Part shown: one piece after another, positions 1-7,076 of the stretch
How the letters are laid out: every line of letters starts with the position of its first letter
Position numbering within the stretch: position 1 is the first letter of the stretch
Origin: Microbacterium sp. W4I4
GTDB lineage: Bacteria; Actinomycetota; Actinomycetes; Actinomycetales; Microbacteriaceae
NCBI RefSeq assembly: GCF_030816235.1
Contig: NZ_JAUSXT010000001.1
Span: 2,666,001 to 2,730,000 of the forward strand
DNA length: 64,000 bases
Direction of reading: 5' to 3'
Program-made: the position numbers and the translations under genes
The notes under the pieces: generated by a model
Told to the model about the DNA's origin: nothing
The model's database searches: none
What the model saw: only the letters and a program-made list of their open reading frames with translations

Positions 1-812
1 TCGCGCAGCACACGCTGCGCGTTCGAGGGCTCATCGACGTCGAAGAGGGCCGAGCCGCCCTCGAAGTCGATCACGGTGATGCCGGGCTCATCGCGCAGCC
101 AGCCGGTGTCGCCGGACGAGTCGAGTTGGTAGCGCAGCGTGGAGTGCTGGGCGCGCAGATCATCGCGGGAGCCGGATGCGCGGATCGTGCCACCGGCGAT
201 GATGATCAGGTCGTCGCAGAGCCGCTCGACGACGTCGAGCTGGTGGGAGGAGAACAGGATCGAAGCGCCCTGAGCGGCGCGTCGCTGCAGCACGTCGGCG
301 ACGACGTCGACGGCGAGCGGGTCCAGGCCCGAGAACGGCTCGTCGAGGATCAGCACCTCGGGATCGTGCACGAGGGCGGCGGCGATCTGCGCGCGCTGCT
401 GGTTGCCGAGCGAGAGCGATTCGATGGTGTCGTGCAGGCGCTCGCCGAGTCCCAGCTCTTCGAGCAGCGCGGTGGCGCGCACTGTGGCGTCCGCCTTGCC
501 GAACCCGTGCAGCCGCGCGAGGTACACGACCTGCTCCATTACCTTCATCTTCGGGTACAGGCCGCGCTCCTCAGGCATGTACCCGAAGCGCCGGCGGTCG
601 GCCGAGGTGACGGCCGCATCGTCGAGGGTGACCGTGCCGGCATCGGCGGCGAGCACGCCGAGGATGATGCGCATGGTGGTGGTCTTGCCCGCGCCGTTGC
701 CGCCGACGAAGCCCGTGAGACGTCCGGGGACGACCTCGAAGCGGATGTCGTCGAGCACCGTGCGCGCACCGTAGCTCTTGGTGATGCCGTCGAGATGCAG
801 TCTGCCTGTCAT
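1..812 (-). CDS. ABC transporter ATP-binding protein (3' end outside window)
   Basis: Reading the minus strand from the ATG at 812 gives an ABC ATPase open to the window edge, so about 270 residues are visible and the C-terminus is missing. Walker A (GGNGAGKTT) lies near residues 37-45, followed by a signature written LSLGNQQ instead of LSGGQ, Walker B (LILDEP) and an H-loop (SSHQLD). The tail after the ATPase domain (residues about 215-270) resembles the DUF4162 extension of DrrA/NatA-type exporters, so it probably powers export together with a permease encoded just outside the window. TAGCGT ends 7 nt before the ATG, suggesting a leaderless mRNA; the purine-rich stretch touching the ATG is too close for a normal ribosome binding site. 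The substrate cannot be told. Confidence 0.9.
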   Translation of the reverse strand, partial: MTGRLHLDGITKSYGARTVLDDIRFEVVPGRLTGFVGGNGAGKTTTMRIILGVLAADAGTVTLDDAAVTSADRRRFGYMPEERGLYPKMKVMEQVVYLARLHGFGKADATVRATALLEELGLGERLHDTIESLSLGNQQRAQIAAALVHDPEVLILDEPFSGLDPLAVDVVADVLQRRAAQGASILFSSHQLDVVERLCDDLIIIAGGTIRASGSRDDLRAQHSTLRYQLDSSGDTGWLRDEPGITVIDFEGGSALFDVDEPSNAQRVLR

Positions 813-907
813 GCCTCCCACGCTACGGAGACCGGGGGTGCACCGGCATCCCCCCTGCGGCGGACTGTGCCGTCTCCGCCGGGTGGCGGACGCGGGCCCC
901 CCAGGCT

Positions 908-2080
908 TCAGCGCCGACCGAGGTGCGTGACGCCCCGGGCGATGAGCCCGGCGGCCAGCGCCCAGAAGGCCGCGCTGATCCCCAGGAGTGCGACGCCGGA
1001 TGCCGCGACCAGGAAGGTGATCACCGCGGGCATCCGCTCGCCCGGATCATCGATGGCCTGCTGCACGGCCGAACCGAACGCGGCGAACAGCGCGAGCCCG
1101 GCGACAGCGGGGATGACCGCGGCCGGGGCGAGCAGCACGAGAGCCGCGAACACTGCCGACAGGCCGCCGAGGATGACATACGAGACGCCGGTCGAGACCC
1201 CCGCGATCCAGCGGCGTCGTGCGTCGGGCTCGGCATCCGGTGCGGCAGCGAGCGCGGCGCTGATGGCGGCGAGATTGATCGCGTGCCCACCGAACGGGGC
1301 CCCGAGAGCCGAGCCGACACCGGTGACGAGCATCGCCGGGCGCCAGGGCACCTCGTAGCCGAAACTGCGCATGACGGCGACGCCCGGCACGTTCTGCGAG
1401 GCCATCGTGACGATGAACAGCGGCAACGCGATGCCCACGGCTGATCCCAGCGTGAATGCGGGGGCGGTGAACTCGAGAGCGGGCACCAGCAGCGTCGGGT
1501 CGATGGCGGTGCCGGTGAGGGCGATCCCGACGATGACGACGACGCTCGCCGCGGCGAAGGCCGCCGGCACCGCCCACCGTGGCGCGAGACGCACGAACAG
1601 CAGCCAGATGGCCACGACGGGAACCACGCCCCACGGATTCTCGACCATGCCGGTGACCGGCGCCAGGCAGAGCGGGAGCAGCACTCCGGCGAGCATGGCC
1701 TGCGCGATCGAGGGCGGGATCGCGGATATCAACGTGCCCAGGGCGGGGATGAGCGCGGTGAGCAGGATCAGCACCGCGACGATGAGGAACGCGCCCACCG
1801 CGGCGGGCCAGCCGCCGTCGACCGTGCTCATCGCGGCGAGGAGCGCGGCGCCCGGGGTGGACCAGGCCGCGGTGATCGGCATCCGGTACCGCCAGGCGAG
1901 GATGACGCATGCCGCGCCCATCGTCAGGCTCAGCACGAGCAGGCCGCTCGCCGCCTGCGCCGGGCTCGCGCCGACCGCGTCCAGTCCCGTGAGCACCACG
2001 GCGAACGAGCTGGTGAAGCCGACCAGGGCCGTGACCACGCCGGCGGTGATCGGGCGGCTCAGCGTCGTGGCGGCGGGCAT
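908..2080 (-). CDS. BenE family benzoate/H+ symporter-like membrane protein
   Basis: A 390-residue, very hydrophobic protein with about 11-12 membrane segments. The N-terminal part (GVVTALVGFTSSFAVVL, then YRMPITAAWSTPGAALL near residue 65) matches the BenE family, whose studied members import benzoate with protons. No aromatic catabolic genes lie nearby, so the substrate is open. The hexamer TAATGT at 2087-2092 ends exactly 6 nt before the ATG, so the transcript is probably leaderless. The gene diverges from the flavin reductase at 2189, with a perfect palindrome between them at 2129-2144. Family assignment is firm; benzoate as substrate is inference. Confidence 0.88.
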   Translation of the reverse strand: MPAATTLSRPITAGVVTALVGFTSSFAVVLTGLDAVGASPAQAASGLLVLSLTMGAACVILAWRYRMPITAAWSTPGAALLAAMSTVDGGWPAAVGAFLIVAVLILLTALIPALGTLISAIPPSIAQAMLAGVLLPLCLAPVTGMVENPWGVVPVVAIWLLFVRLAPRWAVPAAFAAASVVVIVGIALTGTAIDPTLLVPALEFTAPAFTLGSAVGIALPLFIVTMASQNVPGVAVMRSFGYEVPWRPAMLVTGVGSALGAPFGGHAINLAAISAALAAAPDAEPDARRRWIAGVSTGVSYVILGGLSAVFAALVLLAPAAVIPAVAGLALFAAFGSAVQQAIDDPGERMPAVITFLVAASGVALLGISAAFWALAAGLIARGVTHLGRR

Positions 2081-2128
2081 GAACCGACATTAGCGCGGGG
2101 CGGATCCGATCCGTCACACAGGGGAATA

Positions 2129-2144
2129 ATATGCGCACGCATAT
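2129..2144. promoter_or_regulatory. Perfect palindrome between divergent genes (putative operator)
   Basis: ATATGCG, two bases, CGCATAT: a perfect 7-bp inverted repeat in the space between the BenE-type gene and the flavin reductase. It lies about 37 bp upstream of the putative -10 of the former and 45 bp before the start of the latter. Its size and AT-rich ends suit a dimeric MarR/TetR/PadR-type repressor, but no such regulator is encoded beside it. Confidence 0.5.
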
Positions 2145-2188
2145 ATGTTGGGCTGATTGACCGTACCCCTCCACAGAAGGATTCATCC

Positions 2189-2762
2189 GTGACCCGCACC
2201 ATCGGCTACATCGTCGGCAGCATCTCGAGCACGTCCATCAACCGTCGCCTCTCGCGCGTTCTCGCGAACCTGGCACCCGAGGGCACCGAGCTCGTCGAGA
2301 TCGCGATCAAGGACCTCCCGTTCTACAGCGCCGACTACGACTCCGACATCCCGCAGGTCGCACGTGACTTCAAGCAGGCCATCGCCGACGTCGACGGCGT
2401 GATCATCATCACCCCCGAGTACAGCCGCTCGATCCCCGGCGTGCTGAAGAACGCGCTGGACTGGTCGACCCGTCCCTACGGCGAGATGTCCTTCTACGGC
2501 AAAGCCCACCGCCGTGATCGGCACATCGGGCAGCGGTGTCGCGACGGCCGCCGCTCAGCAGCACCTGCGTGCGATCCTCGGACACTTCAGCGCCGTCACC
2601 ATGGGCCAGCCCGAGGGCTTCATCCAGGACCGCCCGGGCCTGTTCACCGAGGACGGCCAGGTCACGGATGACAGCACCGCCGGCTTCCTGGTGGGCTACC
2701 TCGAGGCGTTCAACGGCCTGATCTCGCGCGTGCAGCACTCCGCGGAGCTCGTCAACGCCTGA
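2189..2762 (+). pseudogene. NADPH-dependent FMN reductase (ChrR-like), frameshifted
   Basis: The reading frame starts at GTG 2189 with an AGAAGG ribosome binding site 8 nt upstream. It encodes the flavodoxin-like NAD(P)H:FMN/quinone reductase fold: IGYIVGSISSTSINRRL at the N-terminus (FMN phosphate loop) and ITPEYSRSIPGVLKNALDW near residues 72-90, both typical of the ChrR/azoreductase family. At 2501-2503 the sequence reads AAA where AA is needed. Removing one A continues in frame through GKPTAVIGTSGSG to the stop at 2762, giving about 190 residues, the usual family length. The second half is fully conserved, so this is either a very recent mutation or a sequencing error. Likely role: flavin or quinone reduction and redox defence. 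Confidence 0.85.
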
Positions 2763-2776
2763 CGCTCTTCCCTCTC

Positions 2777-2810
2777 GAATGCCCCGGAGCCTCTCGGCTT
2801 CGGGGCATTC
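2777..2810 (+). terminator. Hairpin terminator after flavin reductase
   Basis: GAATGCCCC at 2777 pairs with GGGGCATTC ending at 2810, and inside it AGCC pairs with GGCT around a TCTC loop. The hairpin begins 14 nt after the reductase stop. There is no long T-run, as is common for actinobacterial terminators. It may serve both convergent transcripts. Confidence 0.7.
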
Positions 2811-2836
2811 GTGCGTCCGGGGGCGCCCCGCCCGGA

Positions 2837-2892
2837 CATGTGTGCCACATGGCCGCTTCGCACGTACGGAATGCGACCATGTGCGCCACATG
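2837..2892. repeat. Two CATGTG-N3-CACATG dyads between convergent genes
   Basis: Two 15-bp perfect dyads, at 2837-2851 (spacer TGC) and 2878-2892 (spacer CGC), lie 41 bp apart centre to centre, four helical turns. The segment between them has its own short inverted repeat (TCGCA...TGCGA) around CGTACG. They lie between a terminator and the 3' end of the LuxR regulator, an odd place for operators. Function unknown; a protein-binding site or structured 3' end are both possible. Confidence 0.5.
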
Positions 2893-2911
2893 TCCGCTAT
2901 GGAAGCGCGGC

Positions 2912-3580
2912 TCAGGTGAGCCCGTGACGGTGGGCGAGCACGATGGCCTGCACACGATCGCGGGCGCCGAGCTTCTGCAGCACGCGCGACACGTGCGTCT
3001 TCACCGTCGCCTCGCCGATGAACAGCGCCCGCGCGATCTCGGCGTTGCTGCGGGCATCCGTCATCAGGGTCAGCACCTCGCCCTCCCGCTCGGTGAGCGG
3101 CTCGGCGAGGACCCCCTCATCCCGCGGTGCGGCGGGAGCAGGAGCGGTGAGCGGGGCGGATGCCGCGAAGCGGGCCAGCACGCGGCGCGTGACCTCCGGA
3201 GCGAGGATGCCGTCGCCGGCGGCCAGCGCCCGCACGGCCGTGATCAGCTCCTCCGGGCCGGCGTTCTTCAGCAGGAAGCCGCCGGCGCCGGCATCCAGCG
3301 CCTGGAACAGGTACTCGTCCCGGTCGAACGTGGTGATGATCGCCACGGATGCGGTGATCTCGGCATCCGCGACGATGCGCCGGGTCGCCTCGATGCCGTC
3401 CATGTCGGGCATCTGCACGTCCATGGTGATGACGTCGGGCAGCAGTCGCGCGGCGAGTTCGACGCCCTCCGCGCCGGTCGCCGCCTCGCCGACCACCTCG
3501 ATGTCGGGCTGGGTGCCGAGTATGGTGCGGAAACCCGCGCGCAGCATGGCGTGATCGTCGACGATCAGCACGCGGATCAT
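2912..3580 (-). CDS. NarL/LuxR-family response regulator
   Basis: A 222-residue two-domain regulator. The receiver domain has the acidic pair at D8/D9, phospho-acceptor D54 (VITMDVQMPDMDG) and K105. A Ser/Ala/Pro-rich linker near 140 leads to a LuxR-type helix-turn-helix at about 160-210 (LTEREGEVLTLM ... EATVKTHVSRVL). Its ATG overlaps the stop codon of the upstream histidine kinase by 4 bp (ATGA), so the two are translationally coupled and almost certainly cognate partners. Target genes are unknown; such pairs in actinobacteria often control nearby transporters or stress responses. Confidence 0.93.
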   Translation of the reverse strand: MIRVLIVDDHAMLRAGFRTILGTQPDIEVVGEAATGAEGVELAARLLPDVITMDVQMPDMDGIEATRRIVADAEITASVAIITTFDRDEYLFQALDAGAGGFLLKNAGPEELITAVRALAAGDGILAPEVTRRVLARFAASAPLTAPAPAAPRDEGVLAEPLTEREGEVLTLMTDARSNAEIARALFIGEATVKTHVSRVLQKLGARDRVQAIVLAHRHGLT

Positions 3581-4866
3581 CGGACCACCCGCTCGGCGTT
3601 CGATTCGAAACCGGTGCGGCCGAGCGGCATGCTCGCCCGCACGCGGAATCCGCCCTGCGGTCGGGGGAGCAGGTCGATCGACCCGCCGGATGCCAGGGCG
3701 CGCTCCCGCATGCCGAGCTGGCCGAGTCCGGGGCGCAGCGTGCCGACGGAGCGTCCGGTGTTGACGACCTCCAGCTCCACGGCATCCGTCGAGTACCGCA
3801 CCCGCACGTCCGCGGTCGCGCCCATCCCGGCGTGCCGGCGGGCGTTCGTCAGCGCCTCCTGCGCGATCCGGTACAGGTTCACCCCGACCGTGCTCGACAC
3901 CGGCAGCGGATCGCCGATCACGGTGTAGTCGGTGGGCAGTCCGGCATCCCGCGACGACTGCGCGAGGTCGGCGATGTCGTCGAGCCCGAACGTCGACGAG
4001 GGCTCATCGTCAGTGCCGACCGTGCCGTCGCCGGGAGCGCGCAGGGTCTCCAGCAGCTGGCGGAAGTCGCCGATCGCCTCGCGGGAGGCGTCTTCGATGC
4101 CGGCCAGCATCCGCTTCGCCTGCGCGGGATCCTGCTCGACCATCAGCCGGGCAGCCCCCGCCTGAACACCCATCACCGACACGTGATGCGCGACGACGTC
4201 GTGCAGTTCGCGGGCGATGCGCACCCGATCCAGCGCCACGGCCTGCGCGGCGGTCACCTCGCGCGCCTCCTCGAGCTCGCGGGTGCGCTCCTCCAATGCC
4301 AGGCGCTGCACCGCCGCATGCCAGGAGCGCTCGCCGAAGTAGTACGCGCCGCCGAAATACAGCCCGTTGACCAGTAGTTGGATCATCATGACCGCTACGT
4401 ACGGCGAGAACAGCCCTGCGGCCATGTCGGCCTTGCCCGCCTCATCGATGGCGTCGCGGTACATCACGATGATCAGCCAGATGAACATGCCGAGGATGAT
4501 GCCGACTCGCACGAGCATCGCCGCTCGGCGGTTCCGCATCCACGCCCCGATCGTGTACAGCGCGATGAACATCGAGATGTTCGACACGTACAACTCGGGC
4601 ACGTGGAAGGTCACGCTGACGAAGTAGATGACCGAGATCAGGACGGCGACGGCGGCCGGCCAGCGCCGACGGGCGGCGAGGGGAGCCGTCACCCCGACGA
4701 CGACGAGCAGCGCGGACCACATCGGCGCCTGCTCGTCGCCGTACATGCGGGCGACGGTCGACAGGCCAGCGCTGATGATCCCGCCGACGAGCATCACGGC
4801 CGCCAGCAGCAGATCCTGGCGCAGGTCGCGCGGAGTCGGCGCGCGCGTGAAGGTGGAGTCCGGCAT
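3577..4866 (-). CDS. Sensor histidine kinase (HisKA_3 type)
   Basis: A 429-residue kinase if started at ATG 4866, which removes an unlikely Arg/Ala-rich extension encoded by upstream DNA. TACGGT at 4873-4878 stands 6 nt before this ATG, consistent with a leaderless message. Residues about 18-180 form five or six membrane segments with almost no extracellular domain, a short coiled stretch follows (LEERTRELEEA), then the phospho-acceptor H222 in RIARELHDVVAHH and a C-terminal HATPase_c domain (NLYRIAQEALTNARRH). The missing sensor domain suggests that it senses membrane state or an intramembrane signal. It is coupled to the response regulator downstream. A palindromic repeat element lies about 105 bp upstream. 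Confidence 0.92.
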   Translation of the reverse strand: MPDSTFTRAPTPRDLRQDLLLAAVMLVGGIISAGLSTVARMYGDEQAPMWSALLVVVGVTAPLAARRRWPAAVAVLISVIYFVSVTFHVPELYVSNISMFIALYTIGAWMRNRRAAMLVRVGIILGMFIWLIIVMYRDAIDEAGKADMAAGLFSPYVAVMMIQLLVNGLYFGGAYYFGERSWHAAVQRLALEERTRELEEAREVTAAQAVALDRVRIARELHDVVAHHVSVMGVQAGAARLMVEQDPAQAKRMLAGIEDASREAIGDFRQLLETLRAPGDGTVGTDDEPSSTFGLDDIADLAQSSRDAGLPTDYTVIGDPLPVSSTVGVNLYRIAQEALTNARRHAGMGATADVRVRYSTDAVELEVVNTGRSVGTLRPGLGQLGMRERALASGGSIDLLPRPQGGFRVRASMPLGRTGFESNAERVVR

Positions 4867-4971
4867 CCTTCCACCGTAGGGCGGGGCGGATGCCGCAGCA
4901 TCCCCCGCGAGGCGGATCGCGCTCCAGCCGGCCCGCGCGCCCGCCGCGCGCCGCGCCGCCGCGCCGCCGCG

Positions 4972-5050
4972 CGAGCCACCAAGAAGTCGTCGACCCACCA
5001 AGAGGTTTCACGCCGTCTGCTTGGTGGCTGGGCGATTGCCTGGTGGCTCA
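4972..5050 (+). repeat. 79-bp palindromic intergenic repeat, copy A
   Basis: First of three related elements (others at 42551 and 46271). It holds two left boxes (GAGCCACCAAG, GACCCACCAAG) and two right boxes (CTTGGTGGCTG, CCTGGTGGCTC), so it can fold into a long hairpin or two alternative stems. All three copies have the same length and orientation and keep CTTGGTGG then GCCTGG at the same spacing, while the loop differs. This copy lies between the divergent histidine kinase and MFS genes. No open reading frame fits it. Confidence 0.75.
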
Positions 5051-5082
5051 GCGGGCCCGGGCGGTGCGTGTGAGAATCGAGC

Positions 5083-6267
5083 GTGACCCTCCCGCGCCCT
5101 CGGCTTGCGCCGCTGTACCTCGCCGGCTTCACCACGGCCTTCGGGGCGCACGGCATCGCCGCAGCTCTGGGCGCGGAGACCGAGGACATCGGCTGGACGC
5201 TGCTGGCGTTCGGCTTCACCCTGGCGCTGTACGACCTCGCCGAGGTGCTGCTCAAGCCGTTGTTCGGCGCGCTCAGCGATCGGATCGGGGTGCGCCCGGT
5301 GATCGTCGCGGGGCTGCTGGCCTTCGCCGCGTTCTCGGTGCTCGGAGCGCTCGTGCCCGGCACGGTCGGGCTGATCGTCGCCCGTTTCGGGCAGGGCGCC
5401 TCGGCGGCGGCCTTCTCCCCGGCATCGTCGGCGGCCGTGGCCCGACTGACCGACGGCGCCTCGCGGGGGCGATACTTCGGGCGGTACGGGTCCTGGAAGA
5501 GCCTCGGCTACGCGCTGGGTCCGCTGATCGGCGCGGTGCTCGTGGTCTGGGCAGGGCTGCCCGCCCTGTTCTGGGCGCTCGCCGCGCTGGGGCTCGCCGC
5601 CGCTGCGTGGGTGCGGTTCGCGGTGCCCGCCGTGCCGGTGCTGCCCCGCAAGCGTGTGACGCTCATCGATCTGGCGCACGAGGTGACCGCACCCGGCTTT
5701 CTCGTGCCGACGCTCGTGCTGGCGGCGACCACCGGTGCACTCGCCGTGGCGGTCGGCTTCCTGCCGCTGCTCGCGCGTCAGGTCGGCATCGGCACCGTGG
5801 GCAGCATGGCGCTGGTCACCGTGCTGGCCGTGGTCGCCAGTGCGGTGCAGCCTCTGATCGGCGCCTGGCACGACCGCGGGCGGGTGTCGGTGCGGCTCGG
5901 TGCGATCGGCGGACTCGCCCTGATCGCCGGGGGCATCGCCCTGGCCGGCGTGGTCGCGGTCGTCGAGGACGGCCACGGGATGCTGCTGCTCGCCGCCCTC
6001 ATCCTCACGGCGGTGCTCGTGGGTGCAGGCGTGGGCTCGGCGACGCCGGTCGCGTTCTCGCACCTGGCGGCGTCCACGCCGGAGGAGCGGATGGGGCGCA
6101 CCATGGGCTCGGCGGAGCTCGGCCGCGAGCTGGGCGATGCCGGCGGGCCGCTCATCGCGGGGGCCGTGGGCACGGCATCCGTCCCTGGCGTGGGACTGAT
6201 CGTCGTCGCCGTGCTGACCGCCGGCGCCGGTGCGCTGGCCCTGGTCGGCCTTCGCCGACCGGGCTGA
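5083..6267 (+). CDS. Major facilitator superfamily exporter
   Basis: A 394-residue protein with 12 predicted membrane segments. The loop after helix 2 carries the MFS motif A variant (GALSDRIGVRPVI, residues about 60-72), and the second half repeats the fold (LIGAWHDRGRVSVRLG). It resembles drug or metabolite efflux permeases of the DHA1 group, but no specific substrate can be named. Translation starts at GTG 5083, with GAGAAT 6 nt upstream as a weak candidate -10 for a leaderless message. It is divergent from the two-component pair, with the 79-bp repeat in the shared spacer. Confidence 0.85.
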   Translation: MTLPRPRLAPLYLAGFTTAFGAHGIAAALGAETEDIGWTLLAFGFTLALYDLAEVLLKPLFGALSDRIGVRPVIVAGLLAFAAFSVLGALVPGTVGLIVARFGQGASAAAFSPASSAAVARLTDGASRGRYFGRYGSWKSLGYALGPLIGAVLVVWAGLPALFWALAALGLAAAAWVRFAVPAVPVLPRKRVTLIDLAHEVTAPGFLVPTLVLAATTGALAVAVGFLPLLARQVGIGTVGSMALVTVLAVVASAVQPLIGAWHDRGRVSVRLGAIGGLALIAGGIALAGVVAVVEDGHGMLLLAALILTAVLVGAGVGSATPVAFSHLAASTPEERMGRTMGSAELGRELGDAGGPLIAGAVGTASVPGVGLIVVAVLTAGAGALALVGLRRPG

Positions 6268-6280
6268 TCAGCAGATGCTG

Positions 6281-6309
6281 TTGACACCTGTGATCGCCGG
6301 GCGCAGGAT
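6281..6309 (+). promoter_or_regulatory. Promoter of the DHFR-like gene, leaderless
   Basis: TTGACA at 6281-6286, a 17-bp spacer, and CAGGAT at 6304-6309. The ATG of the next gene begins at 6316, where transcription should start, so the mRNA would begin at its start codon. Confidence 0.75.
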
Positions 6310-6315
6310 CTCCCC

Positions 6316-6939
6316 ATGACCGGACGCATCATCATCGACCTGTTCACCACTCTCGACGGCGTCGCCCAGGCACCGGGTGGTCCCGAGGAGGACACCAGCG
6401 ACGGCTTCCCGTTCGGCGGATGGCAGGCGCCACTGCAGAGCGAAGCCGTGGGCGCGAGCGTCGGCAAGGGCATGGAGACCCTTGACGCGCTGCTGCTCGG
6501 ACGGCGCACCTATGACATCTTCGCCGGGTACTGGCCGAACCACACCGACGGTCCCGAGGGCTTCATCGGGCAGCTGTTCGACCGGGTGCCGAAGTACGTC
6601 GCCTCCAGGGATGCCGACATCGCACTGGATTGGCAGGGCTCCACGCGGGTCGGCGAGGACCTGGCATCCGAGATCGCGGCGATGCGCGAGAAGCATCAGG
6701 ACGTGCACGTGATCGGCAGCATCGACTTCGTGCAGACCCTGCTGGCCGAGCAGCTCTACGACGAGCTGCAGCTCTGGGTGTACCCGGTCGTTCTCGGCCA
6801 GGGCAAGAAGGTGTTCCCCGAGGGCGCGGCGCCCGCGAACCTCAAGCTCGTGCATTCAGAAGCCGGCGACGGCGGGGTGCTGATCCTGCGCTACGCGCCC
6901 GTCTCCGGCGAGGTGGAAGTCGGCACGATGGGGTCCTGA
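6316..6939 (+). CDS. Dihydrofolate reductase family protein (RibD C-terminal domain)
   Basis: A 207-residue single-domain protein of the RibD_C/YyaP group. It starts with the family strand RIIIDLFTTLDGVAQAPGG, has the NADPH-binding segment LDALLLGRRTYDIFAGYWP near residues 55-75, and the late motif DVHVIGSIDFVQTLL ... LYDELQLWVYPVVLGQGKKVF at about 134-175. These proteins resemble the riboflavin reductase domain and dihydrofolate reductase, but most lack a proven substrate. It stands alone; a good promoter places transcription at the ATG. Confidence 0.88.
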   Translation: MTGRIIIDLFTTLDGVAQAPGGPEEDTSDGFPFGGWQAPLQSEAVGASVGKGMETLDALLLGRRTYDIFAGYWPNHTDGPEGFIGQLFDRVPKYVASRDADIALDWQGSTRVGEDLASEIAAMREKHQDVHVIGSIDFVQTLLAEQLYDELQLWVYPVVLGQGKKVFPEGAAPANLKLVHSEAGDGGVLILRYAPVSGEVEVGTMGS

Positions 6940-7076
6940 TGCAGGCTGTCCCTTCCGCTGGGACGCACCTGCCCAGTACATTCTGAATCAGCACATTGCC
7001 GTCGGTTCGGCAGAGTGAACCACCCGGACGGCGGACGGCGATGTCGCCACGCGCCGTGAACTCGTGAGGGGACGAG

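Noticed and set aside
4870..5001. Longer histidine kinase start at 5001
   Set aside because: The extension is Arg/Ala-rich, runs into the 79-bp repeat, and the ATG at 4866 has a good -10 at 6 nt.
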